In this document: positions 9,958 through 20,240 of the stretch, one piece after another | Numbering within the stretch: the stretch's first letter is position 1 | Layout of the letters: each line of letters opens with the position of its first letter | Source: Poa pratensis | Taxonomy: Eukaryota; Streptophyta; Magnoliopsida; Poales; Poaceae | Length of the DNA: 64,000 nt | Direction of reading: 5' to 3' | Assembly (NCBI GenBank): GCA_947311845.1 | Contig: CAMZMU010000049.1 | Coordinates: 5,689,678-5,753,677, forward strand | The notes under the pieces: generated by a model | Seen by the model: only the letters and a program-made list of their open reading frames with translations | Databases searched by the model: none | What the model was told of the DNA's origin: nothing | Made by a program: the position numbers and the translations under genes

Positions 9958-12459
9958 GACGTTGATTGTACTATCATGGGGCCATTATGTACTCCTCTGA
10001 AGGAATATGAAGAGTATTGATGAAGCGAGTAAATGTACTTCTTTCACACGAAGAGTGCAGGAAACCTTTGAGCAGCCAGACCAGGAAAGAATTAACGGAA
10101 GTGGCAACACACCAATCTTTACCAGCCAAGATGAACACGTGACTGCATATCCAGCAACGAAGGTAACTGGCCAGGATACGACGCGTGAGCAGATCAGGGA
10201 AATTCTTCATGATTTAAGCTCAAGTGAGAATGTAATTGGCATTTGTGGCATTCCAGGGTCTAGGAAGACAACTCTTGCACACTATGTTTACCCATCTGAG
10301 AAAGGAGGTCATTTCAACCTTGTTATGTGGATGTCATTTTCAGACGGATGTTTGAGGAAGCTTCACTGAATGAGGAGACGGCATGCCCTCTATTTCATAG
10401 CCCTACTGCCCTGCTAACAGAATTGCAGAATAAACTAAACGGAAAACGACTCCTATTGATACTCGATGATATCTTGGACAAGAAGGTTCTGCCGGAGTTG
10501 GTTATTCCTTTCAAGTTGGAAGTGTAGGAAGGAAGATCTTAGTGACAAGTCGAGATGAAAGTGCATTACTAGCTCTTGGCCCTGATGTGAGTTGTAAAAG
10601 TTTACCAATACCTCCATTGGATGACAAGGACTTCTTTGAACTGTTAATGTATTATGCATGTCTAGATACAAGGGATCAATGTGGAAGCAGCCAGCTACAT
10701 ACAATTGGGGGTGAGATTGCAGAACAATTGGAGAAATCACCTCTAGCAGCCAGAGTAGTGGGAAGCAGTCTAAGTGCAAATCATGACGTTGATTTTTGGA
10801 CAAGTGTTCGAAATGAGAAGCTTTTAAAGAAGACGACAGGAGCTCTGTGGTGGTGCTACCAGCACCTCGATGAGGACATCAGGCGATGCTTTGCTTACTG
10901 CAGTATTTTTCCTAGAGGACATCGCTTGTTCCGTGATGAGTTGGCTAACCTGTGGGTGACAGAAGGGTTCATTAGAAGGACTAATGAAGGGGAGGAACTG
11001 GAAGATGTTGGACAGGGATACTTTCGTCAACTAGTGTCAGCCTCATTTCTGCAACCTGGATTCAAGGCTTGCAACACCACCCCTGACTACTATCTTGTTC
11101 ATGACCGGTTGCATGATTTAGCAGTGGAGGTAGCTGGAAATGTCTGCTTTAGAATCGAGAATGGCTTGAGCTCAACCTGGACTGGACTACTTCGTCGAGA
11201 TATCTGCCATCTCTTTGTTCTAAATTACGATGCAGCATTGGTTACTGGGAAGATTCTTAAATTGAAAAATTTGCGAACTCTCATTATTTATACTGTTCCA
11301 GATCGTGTATCAGTTGAGTATGAAGTCATTGAGAGTATATTCCATGGATTGCCGAAATTGCGGGTGTTGGTTTTGTTAGGAAGCCCGTCTCTCCCAGAAT
11401 CTGTTTGTCAGTCAAAGCATCTACGCATCTTGCTTTTCGTGCAAGATATTTGGATTTCACCTACGCTGATCTTACCAACTTGCAGCATGTATTGGGTGAC
11501 AATCCACTCGAAGTTCGAAACATAGGCAATATGACTTCACACCAGACGTTACCATGCTTTCATGTAAGTAAGGAACAAGGGTACGGGGTAATACAGCTGA
11601 GGGACCTAAACAAGCTTCTTAGCCTATCCGTCAGTGCCCTTGATTATGTCACGAGCAAAGTGGAAGCTCTTGAAGCCAATCTAGCTGGAAAGGAACGACT
11701 CACTAAACTGAAACTTGAATGGAACCGAATATTTCTGACGCATGTTGACCAAGAGATCGAAGCAGAGGTACTTGAAGTCTTGAAGGCCTTTGTCCTCCCA
11801 TGGGGCTTGAAACACTGCACATCTCTAACTACCTTGGTTTGAGGTACCCAAATTGGATGTTGGGTGAGCAGAATGGTGGCCCAATGGAGCTGCAAGAACT
11901 TGTGTTCACGCGATGTAGGCAACAGGGACCTCCTCCTCAACTTACGGCTTTCATTCATCTTCAGTCGCTAGAGCTTACCGATTGCAGCTGGGTCGCCTTG
12001 CCGGGCAATATGGAGCACCTCACATCGCTCAAGGTGCTGCTCATAGTAAGATGTTTCAAAATTCGGTCGCTTTCAACATTGCCTCACTCTATTGAGGAGT
12101 TTACACTCGTCTGCTGCGATGAAATGTTCATGATGTCTTGTGAAAATAAGGAGCACTCGAACTGGGGGAAGATCAAGCATATTCCCAAGAAAAACATTAT
12201 TTTCCCGAAAAAATACCCTGGTACCCCACGTAAGATTGTATTTCCCTTTGACACCTTTGTTTTCCATTGTGTTGTGTATAAAATTGCTTCGGTAATTATA
12301 GTACATTGCTAACTTTCTTTATGTCCATTAATCCATTTGTTAACCTATGTAACAGGCTATTTGGACCTTTATGGGCAACATTCTTCACCAACGTCTGACG
12401 GTGAACATGGATATCATTCACCAGGAGGGTATGACAGTGCACTAGTAGAAAAAAGGCTA

Positions 12460-12735
12460 CTAGTGGCGCACCAAAATCGACTATCAGTGGCGCACCGTGG
12501 TGCGCCACTAAATCTGCGCTACTGATAAGTGCTATCAGTGGCGCACTAGCGGTGCGCCACAGGTAACACAACTATGGTGCGCCACTGATAGTCTATTTTG
12601 GTGCGCCACTGCTAGTCTTTGTGGGGCACCTATCTCAGTTACCAGTGGCGCAGCATGTGCGCCACTGCTAATAATTTGGGAATATTAAAAAATATACTAC
12701 TAGTGGCGCCCTTTCTATTTGGTGCGCCACTAGTA
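12460..12735. repeat. CACTA left subterminal repeats
   Basis: Repeated GTGGCGCACC/GGTGCGCCAC motifs in direct and inverted order, spaced roughly 20-60 bp and often paired as short palindromes (for example GTGGCGCACCGTGGTGCGCCAC-type pairs). Confidence 0.85.
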
Positions 12736-14636
12736 TCTATTTAGGGATTAAAAAAAAATCTAATCTGAAAAATAATTGTTTCACAACATGTATTCGAATA
12801 TAGAATAAACCACAAAACTGGAATACATGCACATAATTTGATATTCTCATACATCTCTAGTAACATCACAATGACAAGAAGGTTCAGCCAACGCAGCCCC
12901 GTGGAGAGACATTAGCATGACCATAAAGCACCGAACATTTTCATAGATGATCCCGTATTCGAGGCAGCTCTACATGTAGTGGTGAGGTATTTGGATAGCA
13001 ACCTGGATTCCACCCTAAAACAACGTTATCATCCTACAACATAAAAAACATGTGTTATTTTCTAAAAGGAGCACATGAAGGCACAATCGAAGGTCAAACA
13101 TGTCTCCTGGTCGAGGCAGAATAGGGTAGATGCAACTACATTACTAATTAAAAATCTGAAAGCAGGATGAACGAAAAGGAAACCAAATACAGCACATACG
13201 ACGAATATGGTCAGATGTAAGTGGATGCTATCCTTGCACGCATTCATTATGACAGAAGTACACTATACAATAAGACATGAGTGATTCCACCTATGACAGA
13301 AGTAATCAGTGACAAACCATCGGAAGACCCTCGTAAGTTCGAACAAAAGGAAGCAAATTTAAAACTAATGCAGTCTTACTTAGCAATGTTGGCAGTAGAT
13401 GTGAATTGTAACTTTAATCAAAATAAATATGAGTTTTTTTAGTCAGCTTCCTAATTTTCTGTTGTTGCTAAAAAAATAACCTCCAACACAAAAGATAACA
13501 AAGCTCCATCACTATGGCATAGATAACTAACAACTACATGATTTATTGACTATGAAGTTTTGCCCATAACATATAAAAATGATGCCTGCCATCTGGTACA
13601 CGTTCACAGTTCATCCATACAAGATAATTATTGGTTCAGATGTCTAAACCAGTACACATGTTACAAATGCAAACATACAGGAGCTAAATCTAGACAGGAT
13701 GCAACACCATTGATCCGAAAAGACACAACCATACATTAATCACATAGCTTTGTAAGACAGCATAGAAAATAGCTATCCTCTGGCTTAACTTACTGTATAC
13801 CATGTTTGTGTTATCGTCAAAATCATTTCATCAATTTAGCAAAGTGCCGAGGCAAAATCTAAAGTTGTTAAGTCGTGATATGTGGCAACCTGTAGGTCAA
13901 GGTTGTCACTGAAATTCTAAAAAAAATCATACAAATAAACATAGTGTAGCTTCCAGATTGTCCTCAACTAAGTGGTTAACAAATACAACTTCTATTAGCA
14001 ATGAAAACAACCATTTCTTCCCAGGTATATATGCATTCATTGTCAATTCTAAGTATAACACTGAAATGAGAATATAAAAACAATGGAGTGATTAAATAAT
14101 TTGGCAGCTGACAGCTAGGAAAACAAATGAGCATCATAGAAAATATGTACTAAGCAAAGGCAAAGTTAAGTTCTTGCTATGCCAACCATTCTAGTTCTAG
14201 TAGTCTATCACCTTATTAACCTTTAATTCTTTTGAGCTAAAACAATTATCAGAAGAACTATACATGCTACTCTCTCATTTGATGTTCAATCGGGAAAACA
14301 TGTGTTACTCGTTCAAACTTCGTAAACAATGTGAGCAATCTATGCAATGCTTAAAGAAAAATACAGCCTGTTTCGGTGTAGTGGGGATTGGGGTGCTTAC
14401 CGGCTGCGCGGCGGTGGCGAGCTCGTGGAGAAGATGTTGGAGAAGATGCCGTGAGGCGGATTGGCAGAGGACAGCGGGAAGGAGGACGGCGGATCTCCCG
14501 GCCGTCGACCCTCCTGCGTGAGTTGGGCCGGCTCTCCCGTCCGTGGAGTCGTCGCCTTCGCCGTGGGGCGCCCCACGCGGCCTGCGCCGGGCGCACGACG
14601 CGGGAGGAGGAGGGGTGCCGCGCGGCGCGGGCGGCG

Positions 14637-14750
14637 CTGCTGGGCGCGTACGAGCTGGGCCGGACGCTCGGGGAAGGCAACTTCGGCAAGGTGAAGCACG
14701 CGCGACGCCGCGCCACGGGCGAGCACTTCGCCGTCAAGATCCTCGACCGC
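14637..14750 (+). pseudogene. Captured CIPK-type protein kinase fragment
   Basis: Within a GC-rich open frame (14388-14897) the segment LLGAYELGRTLGEGNF, GKVKHARRRATGEHF, AVKILDRS matches the N-lobe start of plant CBL-interacting protein kinases: the YELGRTLGEGNFGKV glycine loop followed by the FAVKIL lysine. Homology stops right after ILDRS; the remainder of the kinase and the NAF regulatory domain are absent. It sits inside the CACTA element, so it is a transduplicated gene piece. Which CIPK it came from cannot be told here. The frame reads through flanking transposon DNA and probably has no kinase function. Confidence 0.8.
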
Positions 14751-15293
14751 TCGTCAGACTTCCCGAGCGAACTAGCACGCGGCCTCTCTTCTCCGGCCGC
14801 CGTCCATCCCCTGACGCTCGACCCGGCCGGCCACATGACCCTGCACCTCCGCCCGTACGCCGTCACGGGCGCCCGACCTCCCTCCATCGATCTGTAACAC
14901 CGGCGAGCTTCTCTCCGTCGATCTGCAGCAGCGGCTGGCCTCCCTCCGTCGAGTAGAAGTGGAGGCCAGATTCCATCTCGTCGTCCTCCTTCTGAAGCTC
15001 CATCGTCGTCAAGCAGTCGATCCTCGACCGGATCTCCGCCGTGGCTGCGCGCGCCGCCGAGTGCGACTCCAGGCCGAGGCCAGGGCGAGCAAGGGAGAGA
15101 GGATTGAGATGGGGCAGCGGGCGGAGATGATGGGCGTCGAGGGGATCGGGTTGGACCGAGCGGCGGCGGCGGGAGGTGAAGAAAGGGGATCGAGGAGGAG
15201 GAGACAGGACGGGTGTGGGAGAGAGGTTTTTCCTTTTTTCTTTTGATGTGTGTGGTGGGCACGTACAGGTGCTCTCTCTTGTTTTCGACATAC

Positions 15294-15680
15294 GTGGCGC
15301 CAATTACCTGTGGCGCACCACACCAGTGCGCCACTGGTATTCTCTACCCCACAATCTAAAAACCAGTCGACAAAATACTTGTGGCGCACCAGCCTAAGCG
15401 CGCCACGGATAAAAATTTACCTGTGGCGCACCACTACACCGTGCGCCACTGATAGTCTCTCCCATCTATATTTATCTGTGGCGCACCGTGCCGTGGTGCG
15501 CCACAGGTAGTCTCTCTTCTCCACCCCGAAATTTTTCAACTTTTGGTAGGACTTACCAGTGGTGCACGCCACTGGTAATTTTTTATCAGTGACGCACGGA
15601 AATGTGGTGCGCCACTGATATATTCTGCCAAATCCAGAAAACGAGGTGAGAGACTACCTGGATGGTGCGCCACTGATAGC
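15294..15680. repeat. CACTA right subterminal repeats
   Basis: The same GTGGCGCACC family as at the left end, with some copies decayed to GTGGTGCACG or GTGACGCACG. The motif is commonly followed by ACTGATAG or ACTGGTA. Confidence 0.85.
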
Positions 15681-15862
15681 ATCTCACCTATAAGTTTTTT
15701 TCTACTAGTGGTGGAGGGGAATCCTCTGGGTGGGAACATTCTTCACCAAGGTATGACAGTGAACTCAACGGTTTAGGTGAAACCGATTGCGTGGAGCCAA
15801 TAACCGTTGAGTTGTTGAAGTTGAAACCGATTGGCATGGACAGGAGCGATTTTACCAGGTAG

Positions 15863-17090
15863 GCTTCGTATGGCTCGAGCCTACCCTCCAATTTTGCCCA
15901 AAGAATGTCGAATAAACACGCTACAGATATCTACCCACGGATGAGAGCTTCTTTTTTTTTTTTTTTTGAAATTGCGGATGAGAGCTTCTTTCCGTTCCTA
16001 GGTTCAGGCAGTAAGAGGAAAAAGGAAGGCAAATCGAACAGTTTTCTGAGTGATTACCTACCTGGGCTTTATGTACGTTAATACTGGCCCAATAGTGGCC
16101 CTGGCCAGTGGCCAGGAGGAATAGCGTGCAGCTGCATTTCCCCTCCAAAAAAAAACTAATCCATCGCTAGTGACTCTAAAAAAAATCGCTAGTTACCCTA
16201 TAAAGAACCAATCGATCGCTAGTTGCCCTAAGAAAAAAAACAATCGATGAAACTGATAGGGTTGCAGATTGTAGACTCCATACGTCTACTAAAACAATTG
16301 ACTTGTTTATATTGTGTAAATCATGAATTGATCTACAACCTCTCTTATTTCTGTAGATTTGTAAATGAAAAAACGGTCACCCGCTGTGCGACAAAAACCT
16401 AGGTGAATTGCGTTGCTAGTGTACAACGAAGCCATTTTTATTTGAGCGATATGTTATTTGAGCCCACCCTCTCATTTTGTTCTAGAATCGCCACTGGGCA
16501 TGGAGCCAGTAACCTATACAGAAGGATATCGTTCACCAGGTTTAGGTGAATACTCTGGGTCGTGACAACTGACAGGCATCGCTGTGTAGTATCGTTGCAC
16601 CAGGATGTGAGGTTTGGTGAGCAGCCGATTTGAGGCTTGCTTCTGATAGCTTCCTTAATGGAGAGCTTGTGTGCAGCAGAAATAGTGCGTGCTTGGATGA
16701 GTTCATAGCGTTGGAATTTCGATCTTGGCTCTTTAAGTAACCCGACGGAAAGACCATATCGCACCCTGAGGGACTATGGTTTCTGCGAGCCATAGTAAAT
16801 CAAGTAGTAATTGGACTGCATTCAGGAGCTGTGATGCAGTACAGTAGTAAGTACCAGGAAACAATATTTGGTACCCGAGCATTCTATTTTAAAATTGCAC
16901 TGTTTTATTAGCATCTGTCTGCCTGCCTGTGAACTGTGTTGTGATAATGTGATGTTTGATCATGCCGAGTAAGCGAATTAATTGGGTTTGGAGGAGATAG
17001 CCTCCAAGCTCCTCGATATCGACAGCCAGCTGTCTGCTAGATTGTTGCTTATCTTGTTTTTACTTCGAACTCGGTGTATCAGACTTATGA
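15863..17090. other. NLR 3' flank, no gene seen
   Basis: Holds a T-rich run at 15952-15967, short A-runs between 16147 and 16235, and a segment around 16490-16720 related to the NLR exon 3/3'UTR (GTTCACCAGGTTTAGGTGAA) and to 6340-6460. ORFs here are short and show no domain. Confidence 0.45.
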
Positions 17091-17518
17091 TGGGGAAAAT
17101 CTCAGGTGTGATTGATCGTGCATTCATCAAGCTAGCCAGCACCTCCTTGTCAAAGGAAGGTAAAGCTAGAACTTATAAATGGATGACAAAGAATATAATA
17201 AATGGGAACAATTAAGATTGGGTTGAAGATGGGAATAATTAAGTGTTTGGGTGGATTCGTGGGCTGCAACCCTCCTAAGGCCCATGACACTCTCCCCGGC
17301 TGGTGCCTCGTTGCTAAGCGTACCACCCCTAAATCCACAAGGGGCTCGCCATCATGTGTTGGTTACGTCGTGGATGATCTTTGTTTTTTCTAGATTGAAT
17401 GCTACGATTATAATAAACTCTGGACAAATCCAGCTCCAACGCATTTACGATACTAGCTGGTGCCTGGTGGTATGCCCAACCACTTATTATGATACTTATT
17501 ATCACATCATTCCTTATA

Positions 17519-17641
17519 CTCACTCCGTCCAAAAATAAGTGTCTCAAATTTGACAAAAAGTGGATGTATCTATACATAAAACATGTCTAGATATCTCCAC
17601 TTTTGAGCAAACTTGAGATACTTATTTGTGGACGGAGGGAG
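17519..17641. mobile_element. Stowaway MITE
   Basis: 123 bp, flanked by TA (17517-17518 and 17642-17643). Ends CTCACTCCGTCCAAAAATAAGTG and the inverted CTTATTTGTGGACGGAGGGAG, the common Triticeae Stowaway/Mariner type. Confidence 0.9.
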
Positions 17642-18128
17642 TACTAGAGAAGTCCTTTTTTTACTCCCTTGACCGATAGTGAGAATAATTTTTCTAATCT
17701 AGAAAATCTCCGGTGTGATTAATCATGCATTCATCAAGCAAGATAGCACCTCCTCATCTGATAGGTATGTAAAGCTTAAAGTTGTAAATAGACGCCAAAG
17801 AATAGAATATATGTGCACCATCACGTTAACAAATAATAAATCATGCGGCTCCTTTACACACAAAAGTAAGGCATGGGTGGATTCGTGCTACCTAGAGCCC
17901 CCTACCGCCCGTGACTCTCTCCCGAATTGGTGGCTCATTTCTAAGCGCCCCTCCTCAAAATCGACGTGCAAGGCGATCGCAGGCACCGTGCTGGTCACAT
18001 CTTGGATGATTTTCATTATTTTATATTGAATGTTGTGATTATATTAAACCCTGGACATACGAGCCGGTGCTTGGTTGTATGCCAATCCACCTATTTTCTG
18101 TAGCCACCTATTCCTAGGGAAGTACTCG

Positions 18129-18153
18129 CCCCCCCCCCCCCCCCCCCCCCCCC
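18129..18153. repeat. Poly(C) tract, 25 bp
   Basis: Run of 25 C at the edge of repeat unit 2, 630 bp upstream of the MADS start codon. Its true length is uncertain. Confidence 0.95.
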
Positions 18154-18282
18154 TTGGTCAATATTGAGAATAATGTCGTAGTAGAAAATGTCTGGTTATT
18201 GATGATGCATTCATCAAGCTAGCTAGCACCTTCTGATCTGTTGGAGGTAAAGGTAAAAGTTTTAAATGGATGCCAAATCATA

Positions 18283-18519
18283 CTCCCTCCATCACAGTTT
18301 ATAAGGCACACACGTAGTTCAAGAACACACTTTGACCACTAATTTAGTCAATAAAAATTAAATTTCATATCACAAAAATTATATCATTAAAAAGCTCATT
18401 TCAATATAAATCCAATGGTATAATTTTTGTTACATATAATGTATATTTTGTTGACCAAATTTAATGGTCAAACTTTTTCTTGAACTGCGTGTATGCCTTA
18501 TAAACTGTGATGGAGGGAG
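18283..18519. mobile_element. Stowaway MITE in the MADS upstream region
   Basis: 237 bp with TA duplications at 18281-18282 and 18520-18521. Inverted ends CTCCCTCCATCACAGTTTAT and ATAAACTGTGATGGAGGGAG match perfectly, so the insertion is fairly recent. It lies about 265 bp upstream of the MADS start codon. Confidence 0.93.
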
Positions 18520-18686
18520 TAGAATAGATGGGCACATTTAAAACTGAGGATTAAAATGTGCTAGCTATTCGATCACGTTAATAAGCACTAAATCAGGCAA
18601 TCCCCTCCATATCTTTAACAATAATCTCCTACCATATTATCATTTCCCAGCATGCTTGCGTCTTGCTCATCCTACCATGATTCCAC

Positions 18687-18695
18687 TATAAAATA
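18687..18695 (+). promoter_or_regulatory. Probable TATA box of the MADS gene
   Basis: TATAAAATA about 90 bp before the ATG at 18784; the spacing suits a plant core promoter with a short 5' leader. Confidence 0.6.
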
Positions 18696-18783
18696 AACAC
18701 CTTCTTCCATGCTTTCTACTTAGCAAAAGCAACAACTTGCTTTATTCCAGTTGCTTGCTTGGTTGCTTTACGCCGATCCGGCA

Positions 18784-19594
18784 ATGGCTCGCAAGAAAGT
18801 ATCCCTCCAGTACATCCCCAACGACTCCACCCGGCGCGGCACCTTCAAGAAGCGCCGCCGGGGAATGATGAAGAAAGCTACCGAGCTATCTATCCTATGC
18901 GACGTCAAGGCCTGTGTGGTGGTGTACGGCGAGAATGAGTGTTCCAGAGGTGTTCCCGTCTCACGCCGAGGCGTTGTCCATCCTTACACAATTCAAGAAC
19001 ATGCCGGAGCTGGACCAGTGCAAGAAGAAGATGAACCAGGAGGGCTTCCTCCGCCAGCGCATCGACAAACTCCGTGACCAGGTGCTCAAGTCCGGGCGCG
19101 ACTGTCGAGATCGTGAGATCAGGTTCCTCCTGCATAAGGCCATGATGGGAAAACTCCCGGGCCTCGAGGGGCTCTCAGTCGAGGAGCTCACCAGCGTCGG
19201 ATGGAAGGTGGAGGTTCTACTCAAGAGCATCAATGATCGCATCATGATGATCCGAGGCCATCAGTCCATCTACCAGCCTTCCTACCAGGCGATGTCACCG
19301 CCGGATCCCTACTTCACCGCTGGTATGGACATGGGGGTTCCATCGTCGTACCAGGCTCACTCGCCACCGTTGCAGGAGAAATGGATCGACATGGTGAGGT
19401 CCGGAGGAGGTGACCTAAGCGCCGTCGTCTACAATGACTTAAATTCTAGCCATGACGGTTCCGGTGTTAGCGCCATCACTAGCGATGACATGATGCAGCC
19501 CTTCGATATTGGTGTAGGGTTCGCTTGCCAGTGGGTTTCCAATCCTGGACCGTCTTCAAGTTCTTTCCCTCCCATGTCTGTAGGGAGAGGCTGA
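18784..19594 (+). pseudogene. Type I (M-gamma, AGL80/PHERES-like) MADS-box gene with one frameshift
   Basis: Single-exon transcription factor gene of the class that acts in the female gametophyte and endosperm in other plants. The MADS domain starts MARKKVSLQYIPND, includes the KKRRRGMMKKATELSILCDV core, and ends with VVVYGENE. The frame then shifts by one base near 18940. The second frame continues with the family's conserved VPEVFPS, ILTQFKNMPELDQCKKKMNQ, EGFLRQRIDKLR and LSVEELTSVGW blocks to a Ser/Pro/Met-rich tail ending at 19594. The two halves are otherwise undamaged, so the lesion is either recent or a base-calling error. Without it the protein would be about 270 residues. ATG 18784 is preferred over the upstream in-frame ATG 18751 because MADS domains start MARKK. 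Confidence 0.87.
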
Positions 19595-19670
19595 TGTCCA
19601 TACTACATGCATGCAAGGCCAGCTGCATGCGTGTGTCTGCATTTTGATCGATTGTCGATCCGTTCTTATA

Positions 19671-19698
19671 CTAGCATAATAACCGTGCATTGCTACGG
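19671..19698 (-). other. Possible Helitron 3' terminus (minus strand)
   Basis: On the minus strand: a short hairpin with 4-bp stems CCGT/ACGG (19683-19698), 8 bases, then CTAG followed by T. This matches the Helitron 3' layout and resembles the better one at 22958-22987. No partner 5' end was found, so it may be a relic. Confidence 0.4.
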
Positions 19699-19854
19699 AC
19701 TATAAAAGGATAATGTTTTATTACTGCAATCTCGAGATTTAAGTGCACCAAACATACAAACAAATCCGACTCAATCAAAAGACGTTAGTGCTGGATCATC
19801 AGAACGTCCAACATATATATAACCACATTTGTTTGCCACGTAAAAGATGCAAAC

Positions 19855-20126
19855 GTTTATTTATTTATTTTAGATAAAAGGGGCCTCCCCCGATTTCATT
19901 GAAATCAACACAGGAGAACAGAGTTTAACAGCATCCAGGCCACGGCCACGCGCAGAGCCAGGTTCGACAGACAAAATAAGCCAACATCCAGGGCCCCAAC
20001 ACCCACAACACTAACCAACATCAACAACTAGCAACTACCGAAGCTAACAGCAAGGAAAACAACCACCAGCACAAGCTTAGACGCCGATAAGCTTCGCAAG
20101 GAGCCGCCTGCAAGTTTCCGCCTCAT
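19855..20126 (-). mobile_element. 5'-truncated LINE fragment
   Basis: 272-bp insert flanked by a perfect 14-bp target duplication, TAAAAGATGCAAAC (19841-19854 and 20127-20140). The left end is an ATTT-rich tail (GTTTATTTATTTATTTTAG), i.e. an A-rich 3' tail on the minus strand, followed by a stretch beginning GGGGCCTCCCCCGATTTCATTG that is typical of grass LINE 3' ends. No coding domain is left. Confidence 0.8.
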
Positions 20127-20240
20127 TAAAAGATGCAAACATGCATGCCTCATTGCAAACATTTCGTTATAAAATCATGTATGTACACAACCATGTGTTG
20201 CTCGGTAAGTCGGTAGCATCAACATTGATAATGAAAGTTA

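Larger units (their letters stand above)
12440..15710. mobile_element. Non-autonomous CACTA transposon, complete
   Basis: 3271 bp. Left end CACTAGTAGAAAAAAG, right end CTTTTTTTCTACTAGTG in inverted orientation (one extra T against the left end), with 3-bp target duplications GTG at 12437-12439 and 15711-15713. Both subterminal regions carry many copies of GTGGCGCACC in both orientations, as CACTA elements need for transposase binding. No transposase (TNPA/TNPD-type) reading frame is seen, so it would depend on a relative. The interior 12.76-14.35 kb shows nothing recognisable; 14.39-15.2 kb is GC-rich and holds a captured kinase fragment. It interrupts the last NLR exon; the NLR frame is continuous without it, which confirms both boundaries. 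Confidence 0.93.
7800..15862 (+). pseudogene. CC-NBS-LRR resistance-type gene, frameshifted and split by a CACTA element
   Basis: Intracellular immune receptor of the grass CNL class. Exon 1 (7800-8422) encodes the Rx-type coiled coil with an EDVID-like EAEDIVD. An intron follows at 8423-9957. Exon 2 (9958-12229) encodes the NB-ARC and LRRs: a degenerate P-loop (GIPGSRKTT, Arg where Gly precedes the Lys), kinase-2 (LLLILDD), RNBS-B (GRKILVTSR), GLPL-like KSPLAARVVG, RNBS-D (CFAYCSIFPRGHRL) and an MHD-like LVHDRLHDLA, then LRRs. The second intron is 12230-12355. Exon 3 is 12356-12439 plus 15714-15862. Frame changes occur near 8200, 10010, 10345, 10527, 11450 and 11800, so this is a pseudogene. 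Removing the CACTA and one GTG copy leaves exon 3 open to the TAG at 15860-15862. Intron phases also agree at the second junction. Confidence 0.88.
17098..18620 (+). repeat. Three diverged direct repeats upstream of the MADS gene
   Basis: Units begin near 17098, 17702 and 18184. Each opens with a version of GTGTGATTGATCGTGCATTCATCAAGC and continues AGCACCTCC ... GGTAAAG ... AATGGATG(A/C)CAAA. Units 1 and 2 share a further 350 bp (GGGTGGATTCGTG ... GTGGATGATCTTTG / TTGGATGATTTTCA ... ATTGAATG). Unit 3 is shorter and is split by a Stowaway MITE. Another MITE lies between units 1 and 2. Confidence 0.78.

Noticed and set aside
14351..15334. 327-residue minus-strand frame inside the CACTA element
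   Set aside because: Antisense to the captured kinase fragment; low-complexity Arg/Pro/Ser sequence produced by GC-rich DNA.
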